DNA of 64,000 nt, taken from contig CBDDKB010000002.1 of assembly GCA_965229935.1 (NCBI GenBank), positions 496,001 to 560,000 of the forward strand, written 5' to 3'. Under the pieces are notes generated by a model that saw only the letters and a program-made list of their open reading frames with translations, was not told where the DNA came from and ran no database searches. Origin of the DNA: SPJN01 sp965229935 (lineage in GTDB: Bacteria; Pseudomonadota; Alphaproteobacteria; SPJN01). Of this stretch, positions 49,252-58,792 are shown piece by piece. The position numbers and the translations under genes are program-made. The first letter of the stretch is position 1; the number at the start of each line of letters is the position of its first letter.

Positions 49252-50922
49252 ATGACGGAAGAAACCGTGGAACGGGAATTTACGGAATATGACGTTGTGA
49301 TCGTAGGTGGTGGCCCCGCTGGCCTATCCGCTGCGATTCGGCTGAAGCAGTTGGCCAATGACAAGGGCGAAGAGCTGAACGTCGTTGTGCTGGAAAAAGG
49401 TGCCGAGGTTGGTGCCCACATTCTGTCTGGTGCGGTGATCGACACGGTTGCCCTTGATGAGCTTTTGCCCAATTGGAAAGAGCTTGGCGCCCCGATCGAA
49501 GATGAGGTCAAGCATGACCAGTTTTGGTTCCTGGGTGAAGCTGGCGACCTGACGATCCCCCATGCCTTGTTCCCGCCTTTGATGTCCAACAAGGGCAACT
49601 ATATTGTCAGCCTTGGCAATGTGGTGCGCTGGTTGGGTGAACAGGCCGAAGCGTTGGGCGTTGAAATCTATCCCGGCTTTGCCGGTGCCGAAGTCGTCTA
49701 TGACGAAAATGGCGCTGTGAAGGGCGTGGCCACCGGCGATATGGGTATCGCCAAGGATGGCAGCAAGAAAGATCATTTTGAGCCGGGCTTTGAACTGCAT
49801 GGCAAGTACACCATCTTTACCGAAGGTGCGCGCGGTCATCTGACCAAGCAGCTAATCGCCAAGTATAATCTTGACGAAGGCAAAGAGCCGGGCAAATTCG
49901 GCATCGGCGTCAAGGAATTGTGGGAAATCCCCGCAGACCAGCACAAAAAGGGTCTGGTCGCCCATACGGTCGGTTGGCCGCTTGATATGAAGACAGGCGG
50001 TGGCGGATTCATGTATCATTGGGGCGATAATTTGGTGTCTATCGGGTTCGTGGTTCATTTGAACTACACGAACCCGCATCTGTCGCCGTTTGAAGAAATG
50101 CAGCGCATGAAAACGCACCCCAAGGTCCGTGCGATCCTTGAAGGCGGCAAGCGCATCGGTTACGGCGCCCGCGTCATTACCGAAGGCGGGTTGCAGTCTG
50201 TGCCGAAAATGACATTCCCCGGCGGTATTCTTGCCGGTTGTTCAGCAGGCCTTGTGAACGTGCCGCGTATTAAGGGCACACACAACGCCATGCATTCAGG
50301 CATGATGGTGGCAGAGACGATTTTCGGTGCCATCGGTGAAGGCCGCGCCCGTGATGAGTTGAGCGAATATGCCGACACCTTCAAAAACAGCGCAGTCTAT
50401 AAAGACCTGTATAAGGTGCGGAATGCGAAGCCGTGGCTCAGCAAGCTGGGGACATTCTTCGGTGCCGCTGTCGGCACGATTGATATGTGGATGAACAATC
50501 TGGGTATCGGTCTGCCTTACACGCTGAAGCACGGCAAAGCTGATCACGAAACATTGTTGCCCGCATCAGAAGCGCCGATGATCGACTACCCCAAGCCTGA
50601 CGGGGTGTTGACCTTTGATCGTCTGTCTTCAGTGTTCTTGTCAAACACGAACCATGAAGAAGACCAGCCGGTCCATCTGACCTTGAAAGATGCGTCGATT
50701 CCGATTGAGCAGAACCTGCCCATGTTTGACGAACCTGCACAGCGTTATTGCCCGGCAGGCGTTTACGAAGTGACGCGCGATGATGACGGGTCAAACCCGC
50801 GCTTTGTCATCAATGCGCAAAACTGCGTCCATTGTAAAACATGCGATGTGAAAGACCCGGCCCAGAATATCAACTGGGTCACCCCCGAAGGGACAGGCGG
50901 TCCGGTTTACACCAGCATGTAA
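49252..50922 (+). CDS. electron-transfer flavoprotein-ubiquinone oxidoreductase
   Basis: Passes electrons from ETF, reduced by acyl-CoA dehydrogenases, to ubiquinone at the membrane. The 556-residue protein has FAD-binding VVIVGGGPAGLSAAIRLKQL near the amino end and a 4Fe-4S site with Cys500, Cys525, Cys528 and Cys531 (QNCVHCKTCDVKDP). It ends GGPVYTSM. The ATG at 49252 was chosen because GGAG lies seven bases upstream; the frame opens at 49201. A possible promoter is TTGACG (49123) with CATATG 18 bases later. It fits with the acyl-CoA dehydrogenase gene at the end of the window. Confidence 0.95.
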   Translation: MTEETVEREFTEYDVVIVGGGPAGLSAAIRLKQLANDKGEELNVVVLEKGAEVGAHILSGAVIDTVALDELLPNWKELGAPIEDEVKHDQFWFLGEAGDLTIPHALFPPLMSNKGNYIVSLGNVVRWLGEQAEALGVEIYPGFAGAEVVYDENGAVKGVATGDMGIAKDGSKKDHFEPGFELHGKYTIFTEGARGHLTKQLIAKYNLDEGKEPGKFGIGVKELWEIPADQHKKGLVAHTVGWPLDMKTGGGGFMYHWGDNLVSIGFVVHLNYTNPHLSPFEEMQRMKTHPKVRAILEGGKRIGYGARVITEGGLQSVPKMTFPGGILAGCSAGLVNVPRIKGTHNAMHSGMMVAETIFGAIGEGRARDELSEYADTFKNSAVYKDLYKVRNAKPWLSKLGTFFGAAVGTIDMWMNNLGIGLPYTLKHGKADHETLLPASEAPMIDYPKPDGVLTFDRLSSVFLSNTNHEEDQPVHLTLKDASIPIEQNLPMFDEPAQRYCPAGVYEVTRDDDGSNPRFVINAQNCVHCKTCDVKDPAQNINWVTPEGTGGPVYTSM

Positions 50923-50948
50923 GCGCCGAACGGTGATCAGAATTCAGG

Positions 50949-50985
50949 CAGGCGGTCCCTCTTTGGTGGCCGCCTGTTTTGTTTT
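50949..50985 (+). terminator. intrinsic terminator after the ETF-ubiquinone oxidoreductase gene
   Basis: CAGGCGG-T-CC pairs with GGCCGCCTG (one bulged T) and is followed by TTTTGTTTT. It lies 27 bases after the stop, so the TPR gene downstream probably has its own promoter. Confidence 0.82.
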
Positions 50986-51070
50986 ATTGGCTTTGTCTTT
51001 ATTGCGCCTTATTGCCTTTCTAGGCTGCCCCTGTCTTAATGGGACTGAATAGTAACTAGCGTTGGGCACT

Positions 51071-52885
51071 ATGATCCTGCACCGAAAATTTTTCAGCACA
51101 GCAGCCATTGTTGGCATAACCGCATCACTATTGTCTGCCTGCACCACCGTCGATGGCGCGCGGACCAGCAATGACTCAGATGTTCTGCGGTTTGTGCAGG
51201 TGTTTGACACGGAAAAGCGGCTGGCCGATCAGGACTATGAAGTGTTCGGCCCTTATCTTTCTGCCCGCCACGCTGCGGTTCAGCGTGATTATGCCAAGGC
51301 CGCCGATCTGTATCAGACGGTTTTGGACAAGCACCCGACTAGCACCACAATTCTGTCTCGCGCCTTTATGAACGCCTTGCAGGCGGGTGATAAGGACGAA
51401 ACCTTGAAACTTGCGGGCGCTTTGATTTCAGCGTCTGAAAGCGCGGGGATTTCCCGGTTTGTCGTTGCGAATGATGCCATCAGCCGTAAGGAATTTGACC
51501 AGGCTTTGGCAATGGTGGCTGACACGGACGAAGGGCACGGCATGTTGCTGGAACCTTTTGTGGCGGCATGGGCCCATGCGGGCAAGGGCGACATCGCTGC
51601 AGCAGTTGCCTCGCTTGACGTGATGACGCGCGATGCGGAAGGCAACTTTTTTGCCGGACTGGCGCTATACCAACAGGCATTGATCCTGTCCTATGGCGGT
51701 CAGCCCGGCGCGACCGAAAAATTCAGCGCAGCAATAGATCTGTTTGGCGGGTCATTCCGCATGACGCGCGCCTTGGCGCGGCATTTGGCCGTGACCGCTT
51801 CTGTGGATGAGGCGATAAAGGTTCTGGATGGCTTTGCCGATCATTTTGGGGCCGAAGATCTGGTGGCCGAAGAAAAGCGCCATTTGCAAACGGTTGCTGA
51901 ACAGGCCCTGTTGATCAACACCCCCGTCGAAGGTTTGACAGAGGCGCTTTATATGTCAGCGGCAAGCTTGCTGGCAGAACGGGCCTATGGCCCCGCATCG
52001 CTTTACCTGAAGCTCGTTTTGTTCGGCTGGCCTGATCATGACCTTGCCTTGTTGATGTTGGGCAATCTAGAGAACTTGGCAGAAAATTACAGCGCAGCAC
52101 ATCTTGCCTTTGCGGCAGTGCCTGAAAGCTCCCCCGCCTTTCTTGAAGCGCAGATCAAGGCAGCCTATGCCCTGTCTGATATGAAACAGGTCCCTCAGGC
52201 GATTGCCATGCTCGATAAAAGCTTGGCCAAGGCCAAGGGGCGCTATGATGAAGACGCCTTCCAAACAGAAGTTTTGTTGGCCAAGGCGGGCCTGTTGCGC
52301 AGTGAAGAAGAATTTGGCCCCGCGCAAAAGCTATATGCCGATCTGATCAAAGCTGCTGAGGCAAGCGAGGCTGATCCACGCAGCTATTGGTCGCTTTACT
52401 ACATGAACGGCATGTGTCTTGAACGTTTGGGCCGCTGGCCTGAGGCCGAGGCTGACTTGCTGCGCGCGCTGGAACTTAATCCGGGCAACCCGCTGGTCAT
52501 GAATTATCTTGGCTATTCATGGGTTGATAAGGGCGAACGGCTTGAGGAAGGCCGCAACATGATTGAGCAGGCGGTGAAGAAACGCCCGCAGGATGGCTTT
52601 ATCGTCGATAGTTTGGGTTGGGTGCATTACAAGCTGGGCAATTTTGAAGAGGCGGCAAAACATTTGCAGCGTGCCGTAAAGCTGGAACCGGGCGACCCGG
52701 TTGTTGCGGATCATTATGGTGACGCCCTATGGCGGTCAAACCGTAAAATTGAGGCGCGGTTCCAATGGCGTCACGCGCTGGAGCTTGAGCCGACGGATGA
52801 ATTGCGCGCCAAACTGATGCTGAAACTCAGCCTTGGGCTTGACCATGCAGAACGGGTCGAAAAATCTATGGGCTATGACAGCTAG
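51071..52885 (+). CDS. TPR-repeat outer-membrane lipoprotein
   Basis: A 604-residue lipoprotein with lipobox LLSAC (Cys24) after a short signal. It is built of tetratricopeptide repeats along most of its length, with the clearest ones near the carboxyl end (AEADLLRALELNPGNPLVMNYLGYSW, then NFEEAAKHLQRAVKLEPGDPVVADHYGDAL). TPR arrays serve as protein-binding scaffolds; the partner is unknown. It lies between etfQO and ispE, an order kept in many alphaproteobacteria. The ispE start overlaps its end. Confidence 0.88.
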   Translation: MILHRKFFSTAAIVGITASLLSACTTVDGARTSNDSDVLRFVQVFDTEKRLADQDYEVFGPYLSARHAAVQRDYAKAADLYQTVLDKHPTSTTILSRAFMNALQAGDKDETLKLAGALISASESAGISRFVVANDAISRKEFDQALAMVADTDEGHGMLLEPFVAAWAHAGKGDIAAAVASLDVMTRDAEGNFFAGLALYQQALILSYGGQPGATEKFSAAIDLFGGSFRMTRALARHLAVTASVDEAIKVLDGFADHFGAEDLVAEEKRHLQTVAEQALLINTPVEGLTEALYMSAASLLAERAYGPASLYLKLVLFGWPDHDLALLMLGNLENLAENYSAAHLAFAAVPESSPAFLEAQIKAAYALSDMKQVPQAIAMLDKSLAKAKGRYDEDAFQTEVLLAKAGLLRSEEEFGPAQKLYADLIKAAEASEADPRSYWSLYYMNGMCLERLGRWPEAEADLLRALELNPGNPLVMNYLGYSWVDKGERLEEGRNMIEQAVKKRPQDGFIVDSLGWVHYKLGNFEEAAKHLQRAVKLEPGDPVVADHYGDALWRSNRKIEARFQWRHALELEPTDELRAKLMLKLSLGLDHAERVEKSMGYDS

Positions 52886-53741
52886 TCTTATGACGCCGCA
52901 AACCCGTTTCGCCCCGGCCAAGGTTAATCTGGCCCTGCATGTGACAGGGCGACGGGCCGATGGTTATCATTTGCTTGAGTCGATTGTTGTGTTTCCCGCT
53001 GTCGGCGATCAACTGACATTGAAGGCGCGTGAACCGGGGCAGGGCTTGATCGCAGTCACTGGGCCATTTGCCCACCGCCTGTCAGCCGATGGTGACAATC
53101 TGATTGCGCGGGCAGCCTATCTGTTGGCGGATGCTGTCGATAGGCCGCTTGATGGTCTGAGCTTCTTGTTAGAGAAAAATCTGCCGGTAGAGGCGGGGAT
53201 TGGCGGCGGGTCTGCGGATGCGGCGGCGGCGCTGCATCTATTGAATGATCATTGGGACAACCCGATGGCAGCCGATGACTTGGCAACGCTTGGCCTGACC
53301 TTGGGGGCCGATGTCCCGGTTTGTTTGGCCGGGGTGCCCGCACTTATGTCTGGCATTGGGGAGGAGATTGCCCCCCTGCCAACCGAAATCGGTGGCGCGC
53401 TGGTCTTGCTTAATCCCGGTGTTGCCGTGCGAACCGGGCCCGTGTTCAAGGGGCTGGACGGTGTGTTCGGCAAAGGGTTCGGTGATTTGCCGCCAAAGAT
53501 TGATGTGGCGTGGCTGTCGGAACAGCGCAATGACCTGGAACGGCCCGCAATCAGTGTTGCGCCCGTCATAGCCTCAGCCCTGACGGCATTGGGCGCAACA
53601 GCAGACTGCCAGCTTGCCCGCATGTCCGGGTCAGGCGCGACAATGTTTGGGCTATATCCCGATCTTGCAAGTGCGGAACAGGCAGCAGCAGCCCTCAGGG
53701 CAGCCTATCCTGATTGGTGGATTGTGGCCGCTGGGCTTTAA
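52875..53741 (+). CDS. ispE: 4-diphosphocytidyl-2-C-methyl-D-erythritol kinase
   Basis: Phosphorylates CDP-methylerythritol in the non-mevalonate (MEP) route to isoprenoids. The roughly 288-residue GHMP kinase has the substrate end FAPAKVNLALHVTGRRADGYHLLES and the ATP loop PVEAGIGGGSADAAAALHLL. It closes with MSGSGATMFGLY. ATG 52875 overlaps the upstream gene by 11 bases; ATG 52890 is an alternative. It provides the isoprenoid units used for ubiquinone, among others. Confidence 0.94.
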   Translation: MTASLMTPQTRFAPAKVNLALHVTGRRADGYHLLESIVVFPAVGDQLTLKAREPGQGLIAVTGPFAHRLSADGDNLIARAAYLLADAVDRPLDGLSFLLEKNLPVEAGIGGGSADAAAALHLLNDHWDNPMAADDLATLGLTLGADVPVCLAGVPALMSGIGEEIAPLPTEIGGALVLLNPGVAVRTGPVFKGLDGVFGKGFGDLPPKIDVAWLSEQRNDLERPAISVAPVIASALTALGATADCQLARMSGSGATMFGLYPDLASAEQAAAALRAAYPDWWIVAAGL

Positions 53742-53743
53742 CC

Positions 53744-54226
53744 TTAGTGACAGCCCACCATGCCGTTCTTTTCAAAATAGCGTTGGTGATATTCTTCAGC
53801 CCGATAAAATGTTGGGGCGTCTTTAATCTCTGTCACGATGGGTGCGCGGTGCCGGCCTGATGCGTCCTCTGCGTCGCGAGAGGCTGTGGCGACCTGTTTT
53901 TGCGCATCGCTGGTTGTATAGATGGCGGACCGATATTGGGTGCCGATGTCTGGGCCCTGACGGTTCAGGGTTGTCGGGTCATGCATGGCCCAAAAGGCAG
54001 CCAATAAGTCCTGAAATGAAATTTCTCTCGGGTCGTACGTGACCTCCACAACCTCTGCATGATGGGTGCGGCCAGTGCACACCTGTTCATAGGTGGGGAA
54101 AGCCACCGTGCCGCCAGCATAGCCGCAAGGGGCATCTATCACGCCGGGCAATTCACGAAAGCGACTTTCAACACCCCAGAAACATCCGGCACCGAACATC
54201 ACCTTTTCGTAATCTGCTGCTGGCAT
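53744..54226 (-). CDS. msrA: peptide-methionine (S)-S-oxide reductase
   Basis: Repairs oxidised methionine (S-sulfoxide) in proteins. The 160-residue enzyme has the active site FGAGCFWGVE (Cys15 from the chosen start) and the block GTQYRSAIY. The resolving cysteine lies in the final residues VGCH. ATG 54226 is preferred since GGGAG lies seven bases away; ATG 54232 is too close to that site. It is convergent with ispE, their ends two bases apart. Confidence 0.95.
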   Translation of the reverse strand: MPAADYEKVMFGAGCFWGVESRFRELPGVIDAPCGYAGGTVAFPTYEQVCTGRTHHAEVVEVTYDPREISFQDLLAAFWAMHDPTTLNRQGPDIGTQYRSAIYTTSDAQKQVATASRDAEDASGRHRAPIVTEIKDAPTFYRAEEYHQRYFEKNGMVGCH

Positions 54227-54371
54227 TTGCATACTCCCTTAACGCGTTGCTAATTCCTTGTTGCATATATCTGTTGATTTTACGCTCATTCTGTAGGATC
54301 AGGGAAGACTATTTGCAGCCTTGATGCGCCATTAAGAGCGCCCGGGCGCAGACCTAACCAAGTGGGGACAC

Positions 54372-55673
54372 ATGACAGACGCAACGAAGCCTGCTGAAGA
54401 AGGTGGGTTTAAGGTAACAGATGGCTATCGCCGCTATGTGCTGGGCATATTGCTGGTGGTTTATACGTTCAACTATCTTGATCGGCAGATCCTGTCGATC
54501 TTGCTTGAGCCTATCAAAACCGATCTGGGCCTGACCGATACGGCCATGGGTTTTTTGACCGGGTTTGTGTTCGCGCTGTTCTACGCCACTTTGGGTGTGC
54601 CGATTGCCATGCTGGCAGACCGCGCCAATCGTAAGAAGATCATTGCCGTGTCCTTGGCGATTTGGTCAGGCATGACAGCGTTAAGCGGCACAGCAACAAG
54701 TTTTGTTCAATTGACCTTGTTCCGCATCGGTGTCGGCGTGGGCGAAGCAGGCGGCAGCCCGCCCGCCCATTCCCTGATTGCGGACTATTTCCCGCCAGAG
54801 AAACGCTCAACCGCGCTGGGGATTTATTCGTTGGGCGTGCCATTTGGCATTCTGTTCGGCTTTTTAATCGGCAGCCAAGTGTATGAGTTGATCGGCTGGC
54901 GCGCGGCATTCTTTGTCGTTGGCCTTCCCGGCCTGCTGCTTGCCGTTGTGATGTGGTTGACCGTGAGGGAACCGCCGCGTGGTCACACAGAAGTATCAGT
55001 TAGTGATGGGGACGCGCCATCTTTGATGAGTGTTGTGCGCTTTATGATGGGCAGCAAAACCCTGCGCCATGTATTGATCGGCAGCACGCTTATTGCCTTT
55101 ACCGGCTATGGGTTTGTGACTTGGGGGGCGACTTTCCTGATCCGCAGTCATGGCATGTCGGTGGGGGATGTGGGCATTGCCTTGGCGCTGATCATCGGCA
55201 CTTTCGGGGGATTGGGCACATTCTTTGGCGGCTACCTTGCTGATAAATTGCAGGAGCGCGATCCACGCTGGCAAAGCTGGGTTGTGGCAGTGCCGTCATT
55301 CGTTGTGGCGATACCCGGCATTGTGATGTTCTTGGTCGATTCAACGACGCTGACCTTGGTGCTGTTCACCTTGCCAGCTATCACAGGGTCGCTGTTTTTG
55401 GGCCCCAGTCTTGCCATGGTGCAGAACCTTGTGCATTTGCGTATGCGCGCGGTGGCCAGTGCCTTTTATCTGTTCGTATTGAACCTGATTGCCATGGGGG
55501 GCGGCCCGCAGTTTGTCGGCCTTGTGTCGGACATGCTGGCACCGACCTATGGAGATGATTCCCTGCGCTATGCCCTGTTGATCGGATCACTGTTTGCGAT
55601 TTGGGGCGCGTGCCATTACATCATCGCCGCCAAAACATTGGTGGCTGATCGCAAGCGCGTCGAAGTAGGGTAA
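54372..55673 (+). CDS. MFS transporter, spinster-like
   Basis: A 433-residue, twelve-helix major-facilitator carrier. The amino end YVLGILLVVYTFNYLDRQIL and the loop ADRANRKKIIAVSLAIWSGM are typical of the spinster-like group. Related proteins move lipids, drugs or organic acids; the substrate here is unknown. The long central loop carries the charged stretch REPPRGHTEVSVSDGD. It precedes the fatty-acid genes but on the other strand. Confidence 0.88.
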   Translation: MTDATKPAEEGGFKVTDGYRRYVLGILLVVYTFNYLDRQILSILLEPIKTDLGLTDTAMGFLTGFVFALFYATLGVPIAMLADRANRKKIIAVSLAIWSGMTALSGTATSFVQLTLFRIGVGVGEAGGSPPAHSLIADYFPPEKRSTALGIYSLGVPFGILFGFLIGSQVYELIGWRAAFFVVGLPGLLLAVVMWLTVREPPRGHTEVSVSDGDAPSLMSVVRFMMGSKTLRHVLIGSTLIAFTGYGFVTWGATFLIRSHGMSVGDVGIALALIIGTFGGLGTFFGGYLADKLQERDPRWQSWVVAVPSFVVAIPGIVMFLVDSTTLTLVLFTLPAITGSLFLGPSLAMVQNLVHLRMRAVASAFYLFVLNLIAMGGGPQFVGLVSDMLAPTYGDDSLRYALLIGSLFAIWGACHYIIAAKTLVADRKRVEVG

Positions 55674-55681
55674 GTAGGCAA

Positions 55682-55999
55682 TTACAGCCGGGCGAGGTTT
55701 TCTGCCCCGTCCGGTGCTTCACCTTCTGGATCAAGATCGGTTAGATCGGCCACAGCTTCATAGGCCCCGGCTAGGGCCTCCATACGGATTTGCATGTCCG
55801 GGTTCTCGGCGGCAATAGCGCGGAATATCCGGCCTGCCTCGCGTAGCATCAGCACGGCAAGATCAGTATTGGTCGCGGGGGGATCATAGTCGGGAGCTTC
55901 GGCCGCATCAATTCCGCCATTATCATTGGATTGCGCGTCAGCGTCTGCGCCTGCATGATCCTTGCGTGACCTGCCAAACGGTCTTGGAAATCGTGCCAT
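55682..55999 (-). CDS. small acidic protein of unknown function
   Basis: A 105-residue protein. The amino end is basic (MARFPRPFGRSRKDH), followed by an acidic low-complexity stretch, then a probable helical part (TDLAVLMLREAGRIFRAIAA and MRIEALAGAYEAVADLTDL-like). There is no signal or membrane segment. I do not recognise it. It is convergent with the MFS gene, nine bases away, and lies downstream of the acyl-CoA reductase gene region on the same strand as that gene. Confidence 0.6.
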   Translation of the reverse strand: MARFPRPFGRSRKDHAGADADAQSNDNGGIDAAEAPDYDPPATNTDLAVLMLREAGRIFRAIAAENPDMQIRMEALAGAYEAVADLTDLDPEGEAPDGAENLARL

Positions 56000-56023
56000 A
56001 AGCCTATCTATCCTATTAGGTCA

Positions 56024-56051
56024 GCCAGCCGCAAAGGGTGCTGCGGCTGGC
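56024..56051. terminator. strong stem-loop between the small acidic protein and the acyl-CoA reductase gene
   Basis: GCCAGCCGC (56024-56032) and GCGGCTGGC (56043-56051) form a perfect nine-base stem with a ten-base loop. No T-run follows on either strand. It lies 60 bases after the reductase stop and before the acidic-protein start, so it may mark the 3' end of the reductase transcript. Confidence 0.5.
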
Positions 56052-56110
56052 CATTGATCGAATCTTGCCTTATGGGATAGCCCAAAAAACTGTCAATGAA
56101 CAGGTGCGGC

Positions 56111-58096
56111 CTACCAGTGAACACCCTTGGTGAGGGCGGCGAAGGCAACGGCCTCTGTGCTTGGTGCTTCTTCACCCGTCTTATCGCCCTTGGCCGCCGC
56201 AGAATCGGGGAACAGGCGGTATGAGGTGTTGAAGATCACATCCATGACATTCGGTGTTGCAGCCCAAACAAGCTGGGCAAAGGTGCCAAGGCGGGTTGAA
56301 ACGCGCTTGGGTTTCGTGCGCATAGCGGTGCAGACCATATCCGCAGCCTCTTCCGGGCTTAGGGTCGGTACATGGTCATACATTTTGGTTGGCGCAATCA
56401 TCGGCGTGCGCACAAGGGGCATATAAACAGCCGTAAACTTTACATTGCGGTCCAGATATTCCGGCTGGGCGCAGCGTGAAAACGCATCAAGTGCCGCCTT
56501 TGACGCGACATAGGCGGAAAAGCGCGGCTGGTTCACCTGTACCCCGATGGAGGAGATATTGATGATCTGCCCACTTTTCTGTGCCGCCATTGACGGCAGC
56601 ACATTCATGATCAAACGCAGCGCGCCGAAATAATTCAGCTGCATGGTCCGTTCATAATCATGGAACCGATCATAGCTAAGATTGACGGAACGGCGGATCG
56701 ACCGACCTGCATTATTGACCAGAATATCAACCCGGCCATGATCCTTCAGGACCGATGCGACCAGCTTGTCACAACCTTCCACGTCGGCAACGTCGGCGGC
56801 ATACACGCTCGACTTGCCGCCAAAGGCTTTGATCTTGGCCTGAACCTCAGCCAGTTTTTCAGGTGTGCGGGCAGCGAGAATGACGTGACCGCCAGCCTCT
56901 GCCACCTTTAGGGCGGTAGCCTCACCAATACCGGATGAGGCGCCGGTGATCAGCACAATCTTGTCCTTAACCGCGCTGTTCAGACTGCGATCCTTATAAA
57001 GGTCCTCGTCAAGATTGCGTGCCCAGTAATCCCACAGTTTGCCTGCATATTCATTCAAGGGCGGGCATTTGATGCCGCTGCCCTTAAGGGCGCGTTTCGT
57101 GTCGCGATTATCAAACAGGGTGGGATAGTTGGCGAATTTGAAAATCGCGCGCGGGATACCGAAATCGTCCAGCACGCTATCAATGATACGCTTGATCGGC
57201 GGCAATGATGTGATCATCCCTGTCAGACCCGATGGCATAAAGCCAAGCAGACTTGCATCAAGGCGCATCACGAATTTCGGCGCCCCTGCGGCCTGTGCAA
57301 ATGTGTTCAACACTTCACCAACACGCGGGTGATCATCTGACGTTAAGTGAAAGGCCTGCCCGTCAAGCCCCGGTTGATGGGCGATATGATCCATTGCTTG
57401 GCTGACATAATCGACAGGCACAATATTCATATAGCCGCCTTCAATACCGATAAGCGGCATCCATGCGGGCATCATATTGCGCAGACGTTTTAAGGTTTTG
57501 AAGAAATAGTAAGGCCCGTCCACTTTATCGATTGCGCCCGTGTCGGAGCGGCCCATGACCATCGCCGGGCGATAGATGCGATAGGGAATTTTGGCTTCTT
57601 CGCGGACCAGCTTTTCTGAATCATGTTTGGTGCGATAATAAGGGTGGTCATTTTCCTCCCACTCATCAAACATGTCTTCACGCCAATGGCCCTTATAAAG
57701 GCCCGCCGCAGCGATTGAACTGGTGTGATGGAAGCACTTGGCCTTAAGCGCCTCTGCCAGGTTCAGGGCGTTGCGTGTGCCATCAATATTGGTTTTGATC
57801 TGCACCGCGTCATCGCCATGTTCCATGTCGTAAATGGCGGCAAGGTGGAAGAAATGCTTGATCTTGCCCTTCAGCTCACCTTGTTTGGCAGCCGCGACGC
57901 CGAGATTTTTCTTGGTCAAATCGCCTGTGATGGCGACCAGCCTGTCTGTGCCATCAAACTCTTCTACTAATTTTTTGAATTTTTGTTTGGAGCCTGAACG
58001 GACAAGCACATAGATCTTGCCCTTGCGTTTTTCCAGCAACTCACCGATTAGATTGCGGCCCAGAAAGCCTGTGGCACCGGTTACGAAATAGGTCAT
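56111..58096 (-). CDS. two-domain SDR fatty acyl-CoA reductase (probably alcohol-forming)
   Basis: A 661-residue fusion of two NADPH-type Rossmann domains. The amino half is an extended SDR with TGATGFLG (residues 6-13) and the active pair Tyr153/Lys157 in HPYYRTKHDSEK. The carboxyl half is a classical SDR with TGASSGIG (384-391) and Tyr529/Lys533 in YVASKAALDAF. Length, layout and the final block AFAALTKGVHW agree with the Marinobacter fatty acyl-CoA reductase that makes fatty alcohols from acyl-CoA. MTYFVTGATGFLG at 58096 follows a GGGGGG site. MaoC and acyl-CoA ligase genes lie upstream on the same strand. Confidence 0.85.
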   Translation of the reverse strand: MTYFVTGATGFLGRNLIGELLEKRKGKIYVLVRSGSKQKFKKLVEEFDGTDRLVAITGDLTKKNLGVAAAKQGELKGKIKHFFHLAAIYDMEHGDDAVQIKTNIDGTRNALNLAEALKAKCFHHTSSIAAAGLYKGHWREDMFDEWEENDHPYYRTKHDSEKLVREEAKIPYRIYRPAMVMGRSDTGAIDKVDGPYYFFKTLKRLRNMMPAWMPLIGIEGGYMNIVPVDYVSQAMDHIAHQPGLDGQAFHLTSDDHPRVGEVLNTFAQAAGAPKFVMRLDASLLGFMPSGLTGMITSLPPIKRIIDSVLDDFGIPRAIFKFANYPTLFDNRDTKRALKGSGIKCPPLNEYAGKLWDYWARNLDEDLYKDRSLNSAVKDKIVLITGASSGIGEATALKVAEAGGHVILAARTPEKLAEVQAKIKAFGGKSSVYAADVADVEGCDKLVASVLKDHGRVDILVNNAGRSIRRSVNLSYDRFHDYERTMQLNYFGALRLIMNVLPSMAAQKSGQIINISSIGVQVNQPRFSAYVASKAALDAFSRCAQPEYLDRNVKFTAVYMPLVRTPMIAPTKMYDHVPTLSPEEAADMVCTAMRTKPKRVSTRLGTFAQLVWAATPNVMDVIFNTSYRLFPDSAAAKGDKTGEEAPSTEAVAFAALTKGVHW

Positions 58097-58178
58097 ATAT
58101 CCCCCCAAATCTGTTGTTCGGTCGGACAGATAGCCTAGCACATTGAATGGGCTTGTCAGCCCTTTTGACCATCAGGCA

Positions 58179-58211
58179 AAAGAAAAGGCGCACCCGCATT
58201 AGGGGCGCGCC
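58179..58211 (-). terminator. intrinsic terminator after the MaoC gene
   Basis: On the minus strand GGCGCGCCC pairs with GGGTGCGCC (one G-T pair) around a seven-base loop, followed by TTTTCTTTT. It lies just after the MaoC stop and should separate that gene from the acyl-CoA reductase gene. Confidence 0.85.
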
Positions 58212-58242
58212 AATTCAAAATCAATATTGTGTGGCTGATTAA

Positions 58243-58698
58243 TTAGCCGACATACAAAATGGTCAGTGTTTCGGCGACCATTGCGGGGCGGTCCTGACCT
58301 TCGATTTCCATTGTCACTTCATTGGTGACCTGAATGCCGCCGCCTTTTTCCTGAACGTCTTTCAGGACAGAACGGGCGCGCACTTTTGAGTTCACCGGAA
58401 CCATATTTGTGAAGCGGATTTTGTTGGCGCCATAATTGATGCCGCGTGTCACGCCTTCCAAATAGTACATTGAGCCTGTCAGCATCGGCAGCAATGACAA
58501 GGTAAGGTAACCATGGGCAATGGTTGACCCGACAAAGCCTTTGGCCTTTTCTTCGTCAACATGGATCCACTGGTGATCGCCTGTTGCGTCGGCAAACAGG
58601 TTGATCTGTGCCTGATCGATCTGGTGCCAATCTGAAACACCGAGTTCTGAGCCGATGAGGCCTTTCAATTCGTCAATATCTTTGATGACCTTTGTCAT
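58243..58698 (-). CDS. MaoC-family (R)-specific enoyl-CoA hydratase
   Basis: A 151-residue single hot-dog domain. Hydratase-2 motif FADATGDHQWIHVDEEKA carries the catalytic Asp and His (about residues 41 and 46), followed by IAHGYLTLSLLPML. It should hydrate trans-2-enoyl-CoA to (R)-3-hydroxyacyl-CoA. The typical role is to feed fatty-acid intermediates to polyhydroxyalkanoate or to an alternative beta-oxidation path. It lies between the acyl-CoA ligase and the acyl-CoA reductase. Confidence 0.9.
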   Translation of the reverse strand: MTKVIKDIDELKGLIGSELGVSDWHQIDQAQINLFADATGDHQWIHVDEEKAKGFVGSTIAHGYLTLSLLPMLTGSMYYLEGVTRGINYGANKIRFTNMVPVNSKVRARSVLKDVQEKGGGIQVTNEVTMEIEGQDRPAMVAETLTILYVG

Positions 58699-58754
58699 AA
58701 CGTGATCTCCTGAAAAAATGATGGGGGCACCATACCGGGCAGCCCCAGAAATGG

Positions 58755-58790
58755 AAAGGGCAAAGCCCTCACCTAAAAGGGCAAAGCCCC
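58755..58790 (-). terminator. tandem mini-hairpins after the acyl-CoA ligase gene
   Basis: Two near-identical units, GGGC-TTT-GCCC followed by T, occur 20 bases apart on the minus strand directly after the ligase stop. Each stem has four to five G-C pairs. Together they look like a weak double terminator or a small tandem duplication. Confidence 0.5.
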
Positions 58791-58792
58791 CC

